A stretch of DNA of 64,000 nucleotides from Beijerinckiaceae bacterium (GCA_019753285.1 JAIELD010000020.1:1-64000), one strand, 5' to 3'; shown: positions 43,022-55,094, counted from the stretch's first letter. A program made the numbers and translations. Notes: generated by a model not told the origin, from the sequence alone.

Positions 43022-43951
43022 TCACCGCGCCACCAGCACCTCGCGGCAGGCATCGGGCAGGGCATCGAGCGTCATGGGTGGCTTCGGCCGCGAAGGCGGC
43101 CCGTCTTTCTTCGGCCCGAAAAGCGCCTTGTGCTGCAGGGCGAGCCAGTCGGAAAGCTCCTTGCCGCAGCCATCGCCATCCGGCGGCGGGGCCTGGTCCT
43201 CGCAGGCTTCCCCACTGCCCGCCGGGCAGGCGATCCGAATGTGAAAATGGTAGTTGTGGCCCCACATGGGGCGCACCTTGGAGAGCCATGCGCGATTGCT
43301 GCCCGCCTCGCGGCAGAGCCCCACCTTGATGGCGGGATTGACGAAGATGCGCGCCACGTTCGGCAATTGCGCCGCCGCGCGGATCATCGCGGTCTGTCCG
43401 GGCGTCCAGTGCGCCCGGTCGACATCCATCCAGCTCGCATTGACCATGTTTGTCGCGGGCATCGTCTCGCGCTGCGCTTTCGAGAGCGGTTGTTCGGGCT
43501 TCGGCGTCAGCCAGACGTCGGCGTCGAGCCCGATCTGGTGCGAGGCATGGCCCGTCAGCATCGGCCCGCCGCGCGGCTGCGAGATGTCGCCGACAAGGAT
43601 GCCGGGCCAGCCGGTGAGCTTCGGCACCTGCCGAGCCAGCGTCTCCAGCGTCCTGATGAGCTGCGGATGGCCCCAGTTGCGATTGCGTGACAGGCGCATC
43701 ACCTGCCAGCTCTCGCCATCGACCGGCAGCGCGCTCGCGCCGGCAAGGCAGCCCTTGGCGTAGGAGCCGATGGCCCGGGCCTCCAGAGGGGCGGCGTTCG
43801 ACACGCCCCCGAACAGGCGTTTGGCCGCGTTGTCCGGCAGGGTGCGCAGGAGCTCCGCGCGTTTTGCCGCCTCCTCGCTCTGCGTCTCCTGCGCGTGGGA
43901 AACGCCGCATGAGAAGAGCGTTATGGCAATGATAAGGGAGCGCAGGATCAT
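43022..43951 (-). CDS. mepA: Penicillin-insensitive murein endopeptidase MepA
   Basis: This is 309 residues, exported: the signal peptide [20 protein letters not shown] is cleaved after residue 20. It is an M74 (LAS) metallopeptidase with the zinc ligands His138 and Asp145 ([14 protein letters not shown]) and the distal [11 protein letters not shown]. It cuts D-Ala-meso-DAP cross-links in peptidoglycan. The start is chosen at the signal peptide; an upstream frame has no such feature. It is divergent from the alanyl-tRNA editing gene, with a 131-bp inverted-repeat element between. Confidence 0.93.
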   Translation of the reverse strand: MILRSLIIAITLFSCGVSHAQETQSEEAAKRAELLRTLPDNAAKRLFGGVSNAAPLEARAIGSYAKGCLAGASALPVDGESWQVMRLSRNRNWGHPQLIRTLETLARQVPKLTGWPGILVGDISQPRGGPMLTGHASHQIGLDADVWLTPKPEQPLSKAQRETMPATNMVNASWMDVDRAHWTPGQTAMIRAAAQLPNVARIFVNPAIKVGLCREAGSNRAWLSKVRPMWGHNYHFHIRIACPAGSGEACEDQAPPPDGDGCGKELSDWLALQHKALFGPKKDGPPSRPKPPMTLDALPDACREVLVAR

Positions 43952-44036
43952 GAACGGACGCTGATCGAATATGGTTAAGGGGATGTTAACGCCGCCGCCG
44001 CGCCCGCGAGGATCGTGTTTGCCCGGTCGGCGTCCG

Positions 44037-44167
44037 CCATCCATCCTATGCTGGCAGGATTGCCCATCCGCCCGCCACGTCAAGGGCGGCCGAAGGCCGT
44101 CGCCGCCGGCGATCTTGACCCTTGACTTGGCGGGAGGATGGGCGACGCTCTGCCATAGGATCGATGG
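44037..44167. repeat. 131-bp imperfect inverted repeat (MITE/REP-like)
   Basis: The left arm 44037-44086 and right arm 44119-44167 match as inverted repeats over about 49 bp, with the conserved blocks ATCCTATG, GCCCATCC, CCCGCCA and GTCAAGGG. The 32-bp centre contains a small hairpin (CGGCC-GAA-GGCCG). It has the form of a palindromic intergenic element and no coding capacity. No second copy was found in the window. Confidence 0.7.
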
Positions 44168-44219
44168 CCAGTATTGTCAGGCGGTCGCAATCCAACCGCA
44201 TGGACTTTTACCAGACGAC

Positions 44220-44921
44220 ATGACCGATCTCCTATTTCGCGAAGACGCCTATCTTGCCGAAGCGATCGCAACCATCATCGCGGCCGACGAGGCGGGTATG
44301 GTCCTCGACCGCACGATCTTCTACCCGCGCGGCGGCGGCCAGCCCGGCGACAGGGGCAGCATGACACTTGCCGATGGCGGCGTTCTGCAAATCGAGGATA
44401 CGGTCTACGGCCCGGACCGCAGCGCCGTGCTGCATCAGATCGGCGGCGCGCTGCCTGCGGTCGGCAGCATCGTCACGCTCGCGCTCGACTGGCCGCTCAG
44501 GCTCTCGCGCATGAAGATCCATACCGCTCTGCATTTGCTTTCGGTCGTGGTGCCATATCCGGTCAGCGGTGGCGCGATCGGCGATGGCGATGGCAGGCTC
44601 GATTTCGACCTGCCGGAGGCGAGCCTCGACCGCGACGAGATCGCTGCGCGGCTGAATGCGATGATTGAACAGGACGCGGTGGTGAGCGATCGCTGGATCA
44701 GCGACGAGGAACTCATCGCCAATCCTGGCCTCGTCAAGACCATGTCCGTGAAGCCGCCCATGGGCTCGGGCCGGGTCAGGCTTGTCGAGATCGCCGGGCT
44801 CGATCTGCAACCGTGTGGCGGCACGCATGTGAGGCGCACGGGCGAGATCGGCAAGGTGATGGTGACCGGCATCGAGAAGAAGGGCCGCCAGAATAGGCGG
44901 GTGAGGATCGCGCTCGGCTGA
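44220..44921 (+). CDS. Alanyl-tRNA editing protein (AlaX-like)
   Basis: This is a 233-residue free-standing editing domain related to the C-terminal half of AlaRS. It hydrolyses mischarged Ser- or Gly-tRNA(Ala). Zinc ligands are His-x3-His in KIHTALHLLS and Cys-x3-His in PCGGTHVRRTGEI. The N-terminal LDRTIFYPRGGGQPGDRG block is the standard substrate loop. The ATG is at the family start; a longer frame would run through the inverted-repeat element. It is convergent with the hydrolase gene. Confidence 0.9.
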   Translation: MTDLLFREDAYLAEAIATIIAADEAGMVLDRTIFYPRGGGQPGDRGSMTLADGGVLQIEDTVYGPDRSAVLHQIGGALPAVGSIVTLALDWPLRLSRMKIHTALHLLSVVVPYPVSGGAIGDGDGRLDFDLPEASLDRDEIAARLNAMIEQDAVVSDRWISDEELIANPGLVKTMSVKPPMGSGRVRLVEIAGLDLQPCGGTHVRRTGEIGKVMVTGIEKKGRQNRRVRIALG

Positions 44922-44925
44922 GGGG

Positions 44926-45747
44926 CTACTTCAGAATTCCGGTGCGCTTCAAAAACGCATCCACCTCCGGCTTCCATGACGAGACGGCTCCGAAATAATG
45001 GTGCCCGTCGCTGCCATAGGCCGGCGCGGCGATGAAGGTCGCCTTGCCGCCGGCGCTCGTGAAGGCGGCATGCATCCGGCGCGCGAGGTCCGGCCCGAAG
45101 AAATGGTCGTTCTGCGAATAGACCCAGAGTTCCGGCGCGCGGGACGATGCGCCGTAGCGGCTCATCGCCTCGACAAGCTTCTCCTGCGCGCACACATCGT
45201 CTGGCCCGCGCGAGCCGCGCCCGCCGGCAAAGTTGACGATGGCTCTCACGCCGCCGCCAGCCCCGGCAGCCACCGAGCCGAACCCGCCGGCCGAATGGCC
45301 GATGAGCGCGATGCGCGCTGGGTCGATGTCCCTCCGTTGCTTCAGCGCCGCGACGGTCGCCCTGATGTCGCGCGCCGTCTCCACCCCCGCGCGGTAATAA
45401 TCGGGCCGGTCGCAAGGGCCATACGCTTCGGCCCATTCGCCGATGCCGCCATAGCCTCGCCTCACCGGCACGGCGACCGCGACGCCGCTCTCAGCGAAAG
45501 CCTTGGCTTCGGCCGATAGCGTGCCGGCCCCGTAGCCGCTGCGCCCGTTCCCGTCGCGCGGGCTGCCATGTGACATCACGAGCAGCGGAAACGGACCCTT
45601 GCCTTCAGGCAGATAAAGGTAGGCGTTGATGGTCGTGCCCTCGACCGTGACGGGCACGGTTTCGCGCTCCAATGCCGACGCGGGTGCCGAAAGGCTTGCT
45701 GCGAGAAGCCATAGTGCAAGAAGACGCGACGCACTCGTGCGGGACAT
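44926..45747 (-). CDS. Exported alpha/beta hydrolase (dienelactone-hydrolase-like)
   Basis: This is 273 residues with a signal peptide (LLALWLLAASLSAPASA). The nucleophile Ser lies in GHSAGGFGS, and VMSHGSPRDGNGR forms the oxyanion region. Asp and His of the triad are likely in YSQNDHFF and YGSDGHHYFGA. It probably cleaves an ester in the periplasm; the substrate is unknown. It is 7 bp downstream of lepA on the same strand and likely in its transcript. Confidence 0.8.
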   Translation of the reverse strand: MSRTSASRLLALWLLAASLSAPASALERETVPVTVEGTTINAYLYLPEGKGPFPLLVMSHGSPRDGNGRSGYGAGTLSAEAKAFAESGVAVAVPVRRGYGGIGEWAEAYGPCDRPDYYRAGVETARDIRATVAALKQRRDIDPARIALIGHSAGGFGSVAAGAGGGVRAIVNFAGGRGSRGPDDVCAQEKLVEAMSRYGASSRAPELWVYSQNDHFFGPDLARRMHAAFTSAGGKATFIAAPAYGSDGHHYFGAVSSWKPEVDAFLKRTGILK

Positions 45748-45754
45748 GGTTCCC

Positions 45755-47560
45755 TCAGCTATCCATCTTCAGCGCGGCGATGAAGGCTTCCTGCGGGATC
45801 TCCACCTTGCCGAACTGGCGCATCCGCTTCTTGCCTTCCTTCTGCTTGTCGAGCAGCTTCCTCTTGCGGGAGACGTCGCCGCCATAGCATTTCGCCGTCA
45901 CGTCCTTGCGCATGGCTCGCACCGTCTCGCGCGCGATGATCTTGCCGCCGATCGCCGCCTGCACCGGAATGACGAACATGTGCGGCGGGATCAGATCCTT
46001 CAGCTTCTCGCACATCACGCGGCCCCGCGCCTCGGCACGCGTCCTGTGCACCAGCATGGAGAGCGCGTCGACCGGCTCGGCATTGACCAGCATGGAGAGC
46101 TTGACGAGATCGCCCGGACGATATTCGCGGATCACGTAATCGAACGAGGCATAACCCTTCGAGACGGATTTCAGCCGGTCGTAGAAGTCGAACACCACCT
46201 CGTTGAGCGGCAAATCGTAGATCACCTTGGCGCGCGAGCCGACATAGGAGAGGTCGATCTGCTCGCCGCGCCGATCCTGACAGAGCTTGATCACCGAGCC
46301 GAGATACTCGTCCGGCGTCAGGATCGTCGCGCGGATCCACGGCTCCTGGATCTCCTCGATATGCATCGGGTCAGGCATGTCGGTCGGGTTGTGGAGATGG
46401 ATGATCTCGCCCGAGCGCATCTTGATGTCGTAGACGACCGACGGTGCGGTCGCGATCAGATTGAGGTCGAATTCGCGGCTGAGACGCTCCTGCACGATCT
46501 CGAGATGCAACAGTCCGAGAAAGCCGCAGCGGAAGCCGAAGCCGAGCGCGGCTGAACTCTCCATCTCGAAGGAGAAGCTGGCGTCGTTGAGTCTCAGCCG
46601 GCCCATGGCCGCACGCAGATCCTCGAAATCGGCGGCGTCGACCGGAAACAGGCCACAGAACACCACAGGCTGCACCGGCTTGAAGCCCGGCAGCATCTCC
46701 TTCGTCTGGCGCTTGTCCTCGGTGATCGTGTCGCCGACGCGGGTGTCCGCCACCTCCTTGATCGAGGCGGTGATGAAGCCGACCTCGCCCGGCGTCAGCA
46801 GGTCCTGCGCGGTCATCTTCGGGGTAAAGACGCCGCAGCGCTCGACCTCGTAGACCGCATCCGTCCCCATCATGCGGACCTTCATGCCCTTTTTGAGCCT
46901 GCCGTCGATGATGCGCACCAGCACGACGACGCCGAGATAGGCGTCATACCAGCTATCGACCAGCAGGGCCTTCAGCGGCGCGTCGACGTCGCCCCTGGGC
47001 GGCGGCAGGCGCGTCACGATCGCCTCCAGCACGGCCTCGATGTTGAGGCCGGTCTTCGCCGAGATGGCGACGGCGTCCGACGCATCGAGCCCGATAACAT
47101 CCTCGATCTGCTGCTTGACGCGCTCGGGTTCTGCCGCAGGCAGATCAACCTTGTTGAGGACGGTCACGATCTCATGATTGGCGTCGAGCGCATGGTAGAC
47201 GTTGGCGAGCGTCTGCGCCTCGACGCCCTGGCTGGCGTCCACCACCAGCAGCGAGCCCTCGCAGGCGGCGAGCGAGCGCGACACCTCATAGGCGAAGTCG
47301 ACATGGCCCGGCGTGTCCATGAGGTTCAAGATGTAGGTCTTGCCGTCATGGGCGGGGTAGGTCAGGCGCACGGTCTGCGCCTTGATGGTGATGCCGCGCT
47401 CCTTCTCTATGTCCATCGAATCGAGCACCTGCTCGGTCATTTCGCGCGCGGTGAGGCCGCCGGTGAGCTGGATCAGCCGGTCGGCGAGCGTCGATTTTCC
47501 GTGGTCGATATGGGCGACGATGGAGAAATTGCGGATATTTTCGATCGGGATCGTGGTCAT
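45755..47560 (-). CDS. lepA: Elongation factor 4 (LepA)
   Basis: This is a 601-residue translational GTPase, of normal length. G1 is AHIDHGKST at 16-24, G3 is DTPGHVDF and G4 is NKVD. The LepA-specific C-terminal domain ([26 protein letters not shown] block) ends the protein. The start [11 protein letters not shown] is chosen over a 26-residue upstream extension of unnatural composition. It helps back-translocation or ribosome assembly under stress. lepA often serves as a core-genome marker. Confidence 0.97.
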   Translation of the reverse strand: MTTIPIENIRNFSIVAHIDHGKSTLADRLIQLTGGLTAREMTEQVLDSMDIEKERGITIKAQTVRLTYPAHDGKTYILNLMDTPGHVDFAYEVSRSLAACEGSLLVVDASQGVEAQTLANVYHALDANHEIVTVLNKVDLPAAEPERVKQQIEDVIGLDASDAVAISAKTGLNIEAVLEAIVTRLPPPRGDVDAPLKALLVDSWYDAYLGVVVLVRIIDGRLKKGMKVRMMGTDAVYEVERCGVFTPKMTAQDLLTPGEVGFITASIKEVADTRVGDTITEDKRQTKEMLPGFKPVQPVVFCGLFPVDAADFEDLRAAMGRLRLNDASFSFEMESSAALGFGFRCGFLGLLHLEIVQERLSREFDLNLIATAPSVVYDIKMRSGEIIHLHNPTDMPDPMHIEEIQEPWIRATILTPDEYLGSVIKLCQDRRGEQIDLSYVGSRAKVIYDLPLNEVVFDFYDRLKSVSKGYASFDYVIREYRPGDLVKLSMLVNAEPVDALSMLVHRTRAEARGRVMCEKLKDLIPPHMFVIPVQAAIGGKIIARETVRAMRKDVTAKCYGGDVSRKRKLLDKQKEGKKRMRQFGKVEIPQEAFIAALKMDS

Positions 47561-47645
47561 AGCCTCGCTTAGCAGGGTGGGGTCGCATCGCCAAGAGCGG
47601 GCGATTGAAGCAGGGTCCGGCAGGGCGCGTCCTTGCACAGTCCTG

Positions 47646-47912
47646 CTATTTTCCGCCGACCTTTTCCTGCAGCCATATCTTGATCAGCGATTGATACGGC
47701 ACGTCGCGAGCGTTCGCTGCCGTCTTGACTGCATCCAGAAGATGCTGCGGAAGCCGCAAAGAGATCGTCTGCGTCGAGGGCTTCAGATTGGGCATTGCAA
47801 CCCTTTTGGCGCGCGACCAGTCGATATGGGCGACGCTGTCGGTTTTCTCCCAGAAGGACCGCTCCTCGGCTTCGGATTCGAAAACCGGAATGGCTTTAGA
47901 CGTGTCGGACAT
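47646..47912 (-). CDS. brnA: BrnA-family antitoxin
   Basis: This is 88 residues. The N-terminal part is the flexible toxin-binding region ([19 protein letters not shown]). The C-terminal part is a ribbon-helix-helix DNA-binding domain ([35 protein letters not shown]). This is the normal BrnA layout. It is the second gene of the pair and overlaps the toxin gene by 17 bp. It should bind the dyad at 48198-48220 and repress the operon. Confidence 0.9.
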   Translation of the reverse strand: MSDTSKAIPVFESEAEERSFWEKTDSVAHIDWSRAKRVAMPNLKPSTQTISLRLPQHLLDAVKTAANARDVPYQSLIKIWLQEKVGGK

Positions 47913-48195
47913 AGATCATTCTCTCCTTGACGCTCATCGTCCGCGCCGAGATGACACGAAGCTTTCGGCCGTTCGCGCGAATCGTGAAAGTGATATGCAG
48001 CGGCCGTTGCTCATGCGTGACGCCCAGCGCATGGAAGCGAGCTTCGCTCGTGCTGTGCTTGTCGTCATCCACGATCAGCAAGGGCTGGTTGAAGAACACC
48101 TGCTCCGCTTCCGCCATCGAAACGCCGTGCTTCTCGTTCTTTCGGCGGTTGCCGTCATCCCAGTCGAAGCCCGTAACCTGAGATAAATCAATCAT
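47896..48195 (-). CDS. brnT: BrnT-family ribonuclease toxin
   Basis: This is 99 residues. BrnT features in order are the GFDWDDGNRRKNEKHGVSMAEAEQVFF block, a DDDKHSTSEARFHALG middle, and [18 protein letters not shown] with the catalytic Arg and Tyr. It cleaves RNA and is neutralised by BrnA. The start codon lies 2 bp from the operator, with the predicted transcription start at or next to it. The mRNA may therefore be leaderless. The pair sits in otherwise core genes between lepA and a GNAT gene. Confidence 0.9.
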   Translation of the reverse strand: MIDLSQVTGFDWDDGNRRKNEKHGVSMAEAEQVFFNQPLLIVDDDKHSTSEARFHALGVTHEQRPLHITFTIRANGRKLRVISARTMSVKERMIYVRHV

Positions 48196-48197
48196 TA

Positions 48198-48220
48198 TTG
48201 TATATTACCAACATATACAA
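48198..48220 (-). promoter_or_regulatory. brnTA operator overlapping its promoter
   Basis: TTGTATAT (48198-48205) and ATATACAA (48213-48220) form a perfect 8-bp dyad with a 7-bp spacer. On the minus strand a -35 TTGCGT (48224-48229) and -10 TAATAT (48202-48207) are separated by 16 bp, so the dyad covers the -10. This is an autoregulation site for a ribbon-helix-helix antitoxin. Confidence 0.7.
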
Positions 48221-48306
48221 CTTACGCAAGCTTTGCGCAGGCATTCAGTTATGTCCTAGAGTTCGTGCAAGCCGATCGATATCCGACAGTTTCAGGCGTT
48301 AACTGC

Positions 48307-48798
48307 ATGCTCATCCGCGACGTCGTCGAAGCAGACCTGCCCGCCATCACCGACATCCGCAACGACGCGATCCTGACGACGACTTCGCTCTGGACATACT
48401 ATCCCTCCGATGTGGCGAACCGCGCCGCCTTCCTCGCGGATCAGCGCGCAAAGGGCTATGCTTTCCTCGCGGCCGTCGAGGGCGACACCGTGCTTGGCTA
48501 TGCGTCGTTCGGCGATTTTCGCCCGCATGACGGCTATCGCCTGACCGTCGAGCATTCGGTTTATGTCCATAAGGATCACCACCGCAAAGGCATCGCCCGC
48601 GCGCTGATGCTGCCGCTGATGGATCGCGCCCGGAACATCGGCAAGCATGTGATGATCGGGGCGCTCGATGCGACCAACGAAGCCTCGATCGCCCTGCACG
48701 AAAAGCTCGGATTTGCCGTGACGGGTCGCCTGCCGGAAGTCGGCTTCAAATTCGATCGCTTCCTCGACCTCGTATTTGTGCAGAAAGTGCTTAAATAG
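48307..48798 (+). CDS. GNAT family N-acetyltransferase (phosphinothricin/methionine sulfoximine type)
   Basis: This is 163 residues. The GNAT fold has the acetyl-CoA loop HRKGIARALM (R/QxxGxA), preceded by the VEHSVYVHKDH strand, and the late NEASIALHEKLGF block. The overall pattern (IRDVVEADLPAITDIRNDAI, SLWTY) matches the PAT/MddA-type subgroup that acetylates phosphinothricin or methionine sulfoximine. The start is at MLIRDVVEAD. The true substrate is not proven. Confidence 0.88.
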   Translation: MLIRDVVEADLPAITDIRNDAILTTTSLWTYYPSDVANRAAFLADQRAKGYAFLAAVEGDTVLGYASFGDFRPHDGYRLTVEHSVYVHKDHHRKGIARALMLPLMDRARNIGKHVMIGALDATNEASIALHEKLGFAVTGRLPEVGFKFDRFLDLVFVQKVLK

Positions 48799-48834
48799 AG
48801 CAATCAAATAGGTTTTTGCCGGCGATCCGTTTAG

Positions 48835-51318
<2,484 letters not shown>

Positions 51319-51321
51319 GCG

Positions 51322-52131
51322 TCAGGAAACGGTCTTCTCGGGGCTGGTGCAGAGATCGGCGATGAGGCAGCGCGTGCATTCGGGCTTCCTCGCCTTGCAG
51401 GTGTAGCGTCCGTGCAAAATCAGCCAGTGATGCGCATGGAGCATGTAGTCGTCGGGGATGACCGCCTCCAGCCCTGATTCGATCTGCTCCGGCGTCGTGC
51501 CGAAGGCCAGGGGAATGCGGTTCGCGACGCGGAAGACATGCGTGTCCACCGCCATCGTCTTCTGCCCGAACGCCATGTTCAGCACCACATTCGCGGTCTT
51601 GCGGCCGACGCCGGCGAGTTTCACGAGCGCGTCGCGGTCGGCTGGAACGATGCCGTCATGCTCGCGCAGCAACTGTTCCGAGAGGAGGACGACGTTCTTC
51701 GCCTTGGCGCGGAACAGCCCGATCGTCTTCACGAAGTCCCGGACCCTGTCCTCGCCGAGCGCCAGCATCGTCTGCGGCGTGTCGGCCGCGGCGAACAGCG
51801 CCCGCGTCGCCTTGTTGACCCCGGCATCGGTCGCTTGCGCCGACAGCACCACGGCCACGAGCAACGTGAACGGGTTGACGTGCTCGAGTTCGCCCTTGGG
51901 CTCCGGCTCGGCGGCCTGAAAGCGGCGGAATATTTCCGCGATCGTCGCGGGGCTGGCGATCCGCCGCCCATCGCCGAGGCGCTTGAGGCCCTTCAGCGCC
52001 TGCTTTTCCGCTTCCGGCGAGGCCTTGCCCGGACGTGTCCGCGCTTTTGTCGCAACGCCCGGTTTCGACGCGGCGCTTTGTCTCCCGGAACGCGCTGTTT
52101 GGCTCTTTTTCGCTGGCATGGCTTGGTTCAT
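51322..52131 (-). CDS. nth: Endonuclease III
   Basis: This is about 269 residues from ATG 52131, or 265 from ATG 52119. It is a base-excision-repair glycosylase/AP lyase. The helix-hairpin-helix LAGVGRKTANVVL includes the catalytic Lys, and the catalytic Asp is in AVDTHVFRV. The [4Fe-4S] cluster motif is Cys-x6-Cys-x2-Cys-x5-Cys near the C-terminus (CKARKPECTRC...C). A basic Lys/Arg/Ala-rich N-terminal extension of about 45 residues is common in this group. It is divergent from the DUF2244 gene. Confidence 0.95.
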   Translation of the reverse strand: MNQAMPAKKSQTARSGRQSAASKPGVATKARTRPGKASPEAEKQALKGLKRLGDGRRIASPATIAEIFRRFQAAEPEPKGELEHVNPFTLLVAVVLSAQATDAGVNKATRALFAAADTPQTMLALGEDRVRDFVKTIGLFRAKAKNVVLLSEQLLREHDGIVPADRDALVKLAGVGRKTANVVLNMAFGQKTMAVDTHVFRVANRIPLAFGTTPEQIESGLEAVIPDDYMLHAHHWLILHGRYTCKARKPECTRCLIADLCTSPEKTVS

Positions 52132-52142
52132 AATCACCAGCC

Positions 52143-52667
52143 ATGAGTGAAGACAACCCACAATCGGGCGTCGGACCGTCCCACGCCGATCCGAGCCTCT
52201 TCTCCCGGACATTGAAGCCGCACCGATCGCTGTCCCGCCAGGGGCTGAACCGGTTGCTCATGCTGCTCTCGCTGTTCGGCATCGTCGTCAGCATTCCGTT
52301 CTATCTGATGGGCGCCTGGCCGGTGGTCGGCTTCTTCGGGCTCGACGTGCTCATCCTGTTCATCGCGTTCTCGGCCAATATGCGTGCCGCGCGGGCCTAT
52401 GAACAGGTGGAGGTCACGCATGTCGAATTGTCGCTGCAGAAGGTGACGGCGAAGGGCCAGTCACGCATCTGGCGCTTCAATCCGAGTTGGGCGCGCATCC
52501 ACACCGAGACACATGAGGAGTTCGGCACGCAAAAGATCGCCATCGTGCAGGGCCGCCAGAGCGTGGAGGTTGGCGGCTTTCTCGGCGCAGACGACAAGGA
52601 TGATTTCGCGCGCTCGTTCAAGACTGCGCTCGGCGAGGCGAAACGCGGCCGCATCTACAATCCTTGA
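52143..52667 (+). CDS. DUF2244 membrane protein
   Basis: This is 174 residues with two adjacent hydrophobic helices at about 38-80 (LNRLLMLLSLFGIVVSIPFY and VVGFFGLDVLILFIAFSAN). A soluble C-terminal part follows with AARAYEQVEVTHVELSLQKV and FGTQKIAIVQGRQSVEVGGFL. This matches the DUF2244 family of unknown function in alphaproteobacteria. The nth and DUF2244 starts are 11 bp apart, so their promoters must overlap into each other's coding regions. Confidence 0.85.
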   Translation: MSEDNPQSGVGPSHADPSLFSRTLKPHRSLSRQGLNRLLMLLSLFGIVVSIPFYLMGAWPVVGFFGLDVLILFIAFSANMRAARAYEQVEVTHVELSLQKVTAKGQSRIWRFNPSWARIHTETHEEFGTQKIAIVQGRQSVEVGGFLGADDKDDFARSFKTALGEAKRGRIYNP

Positions 52668-52789
52668 GGCTATGATCCCGGCGTAGGCAGAAGGCTGGCA
52701 AAACAAACTGGCAATAAAGCTGGCAAGAAACGGGTGGCGGCCGCGTGTGTTCGATCGCATGGTCGGGTCGGTCGAACCAGGAGCCCGTC

Positions 52790-53662
52790 ATGTCATCGCT
52801 CGCCCAAGATATCGCCTCGCCCACGCCTGCGCCCACCAAAGCCGCTGCGCCCGGCGACTACGATCTCATCCGCCGCGCCATCGCCTTCATGGCCGGCCAT
52901 TGGCGTGATCATCCCTTGGCTGATGAGTTGGCGGCGGGTGTCGGCGTCGATCAGGCGCGGCTCGAGGCCGCGCTGCAACGCTGGGCCGGGCTGACGCCGG
53001 ACAGGTTCGCGTCGGTGATGGCGGCTGAGCATGCCCGCACGCTGCTGCGCGAGGCCAGTCGCATGCGTGAGGCAGTCGAGCCGCAAGGTCAGGGCAGCCG
53101 CGATCTCTTCGTCAGGCATGAAGCACTGCCTCAGGACGAGCGGAACGGCCTTTCTGTCCGCTACGGCTTCCACGACAGCCCGTTCGGGCGGGCGCTGGTC
53201 ATGACCGCCAAGCGTGGCCTTTGCGGGCTTGCCTTCAACGATGACGGAGAAGACGAAGGGAGTCTTCTGGACATGACGCGGCGCTGGCCATATGCCGCTT
53301 TCACCGAGGATCGGGCGACGACGGGCGCCATCGCGCACCGCGTGTTCGAACCCGCCGCCTGGCGGGCCGATCAGCCCATGCCGGTGGTCTTGATCGGCAC
53401 GGCGTTCGAGATCAGCGTGTGGGAGAGGTTGCTCCGCATTCCGCTCGGCGGTGCGGCGACTTACGCGCACATCGCCGCGTCGATCGGCAGGCCGAGCGCG
53501 GCGCGGGCGGTCGGTGCTGCGGTCGGCAAGAATCCGATTTCATTCGTGGTGCCGTGCCACCGGGTTCTCGGCGCATCGGGCGCACTCACCGGCTACCATT
53601 GGGGCGTCGCCCGCAAGCAGGCGATGCTCGGCTGGGAGGCGGGCTGGCGCCGCCAGCCGTGA
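52790..53662 (+). CDS. Ada-like methylated-DNA-protein cysteine methyltransferase with AraC-type domain
   Basis: This is about 290 residues. An N-terminal AraC-type helix-turn-helix (about 25-95: FMAGHWRDHPLADELAAGVGVDQARLE, LTPDRFASVM) is joined to an O6-methylguanine-DNA methyltransferase domain. The acceptor Cys is in PISFVVPCHRVLG. The N-terminal phosphotriester-repair Cys domain of E. coli Ada is absent, so activation by methyl transfer to that domain cannot occur. It repairs alkylated guanine and may regulate its own expression. The start MSSLAQ is chosen; a 15-residue extension is possible. Confidence 0.88.
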   Translation: MSSLAQDIASPTPAPTKAAAPGDYDLIRRAIAFMAGHWRDHPLADELAAGVGVDQARLEAALQRWAGLTPDRFASVMAAEHARTLLREASRMREAVEPQGQGSRDLFVRHEALPQDERNGLSVRYGFHDSPFGRALVMTAKRGLCGLAFNDDGEDEGSLLDMTRRWPYAAFTEDRATTGAIAHRVFEPAAWRADQPMPVVLIGTAFEISVWERLLRIPLGGAATYAHIAASIGRPSAARAVGAAVGKNPISFVVPCHRVLGASGALTGYHWGVARKQAMLGWEAGWRRQP

Positions 53663-53696
53663 GACCCTCTTCGCCTGTCTTTACGATCCCGCGCCT

Positions 53697-54938
53697 TTAC
53701 GTTCCCGACGCCCTGAACGATTTTGGCGCGGGGCTGACGATGGTCGAGCGCCCGACGCCGATCTGGTAGACGGCAAGGGCCCGGTCGTTGGTGCCGTCGG
53801 CCCTGAAGCGGAACACGCCGTCCTGCCCGGCGAAGCCCGACGGGTTGGTGAGCACGCTTTCCTGGAAGCGCTGCGTCCCTTGCGTCTTCGTCAGCGCGGC
53901 GAGCAGCGCCGCTGCGTCGAAGCCGAGCGTCGCGATGCGGGTCGGACTCTGGCCGAACTTCGTCTTGTAGCGGTTGGCGAAGCTGTTGAACCCGTCGGAT
54001 TCAGGTCCCGCGAACCATGCGCCCTGAAATTCCTTCAGCCGGAACACGCCCGGCTGGTTCCAGACGCCCGTGCCGAGGATCTGCACGTTGCGGCTGATGC
54101 CGGCCGCCGAAAGCGCCTGCGCCACGGCGGGCAGATTTGCCGCCTCATCAGGGATGAACAGCGCATCGGCGGCGCCGATGCTGGTTTTGAGGCGCTGCGC
54201 CGCCGCGGCCGCGCCGCCCTGGCCGTAGCGCTCGATGGCGGCGACGCGTCCGCCGCTGCGGTTGACGGCAAGCTGCAGGTCCTGAACCGCGACATTGCCA
54301 TAGGCGCTGTCGGGCGCGAGCACCGCGATCGACTTCTTGCCCTTCTCGGCGGCATAATCGACGATCCGGTCGATGTCGGATTGCGGCAGGAAGCTCAAGA
54401 GATAGACGCCGCGGGATGCGACGCTCTGATCGGAGGAAAACGCGATCATCTGTTTGCCCGCGCTGCGCACGATCGGCGCGGCGGCCTGCACGGATTGCGC
54501 GAAGAGCGGGCCGACGATGATCTCCGCGCCTTCGGCGAGCGCCTCCTTGGCGGCGGCCTGCGCGCCTTCCGTCGTGCCGCGATCATCCTTGACGAGGATG
54601 GTGATGTCCTGCGTCTGGAACTCGGTGAGCGCCAGCTCGGCGGCGTTCCGGATGGCGAGCGCCGCCGCGCCGCCATTTTGCGACGAGAGAGGCAGGATGA
54701 GACCGACCCGGATCGGGCCGCTGCCGATGGTGCTGCCGCTGATCGCCGCGCCGGAGGATGATGTCTGCGTCGGCGACGATGTGAAGCTGTCGAGACCGGA
54801 GATGCCGCTGCAACCGGCGAGGCTGAGAACAAGGCTCATCAGCAGCGCCGCCTTCGATGCGCGAAGACCGTCCTTCCAGGCCTCGCAGGGAACGCGGCCT
54901 GGTGAAAACGGAGCGGACCAGCGAACCAAGGACTGCAT
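53697..54938 (-). CDS. Penicillin-binding protein activator (LppC/LpoA-like lipoprotein)
   Basis: This is 413 residues. The lipobox LSLAGC has the lipidated Cys near 43, after a basic start and hydrophobic stretch. The mature part is a periplasmic-binding-protein type I fold: IRVGLILPLSSQNGGAA, then DDRGTTEGAQAAAKEAL, IIVGPLFAQSVQAAAP, and the hinge and second lobe with GYD-like FDAAALLAALTK. The order is typical of the LppC family that activates PBP1a in some bacteria. It is divergent from rsmI, the usual neighbour in alphaproteobacteria. Confidence 0.85.
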   Translation of the reverse strand: MQSLVRWSAPFSPGRVPCEAWKDGLRASKAALLMSLVLSLAGCSGISGLDSFTSSPTQTSSSGAAISGSTIGSGPIRVGLILPLSSQNGGAAALAIRNAAELALTEFQTQDITILVKDDRGTTEGAQAAAKEALAEGAEIIVGPLFAQSVQAAAPIVRSAGKQMIAFSSDQSVASRGVYLLSFLPQSDIDRIVDYAAEKGKKSIAVLAPDSAYGNVAVQDLQLAVNRSGGRVAAIERYGQGGAAAAAQRLKTSIGAADALFIPDEAANLPAVAQALSAAGISRNVQILGTGVWNQPGVFRLKEFQGAWFAGPESDGFNSFANRYKTKFGQSPTRIATLGFDAAALLAALTKTQGTQRFQESVLTNPSGFAGQDGVFRFRADGTNDRALAVYQIGVGRSTIVSPAPKSFRASGT

Positions 54939-55094
54939 CGTCGGATATCCACTTCGCTTGGGTGCTCGGGAAGATTGTACGACCGTTGCAATGATTCCCG
55001 TATTTTTGAAATTTTATCAACCTTAACGAAGTCGGCCGCTTATATCGCCGCCGAATATGGTTAAGACTTTCAGCCCAAAGGGCGAGTGACAAGA

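Noticed and set aside
42600-43910. Upstream extension of the chemoreceptor frame to 932 residues
   Set aside because: The extension lies antisense or out of frame over a small gene and mepA. The true ATG at 42599 overlaps the upstream stop and begins a normal chemoreceptor.
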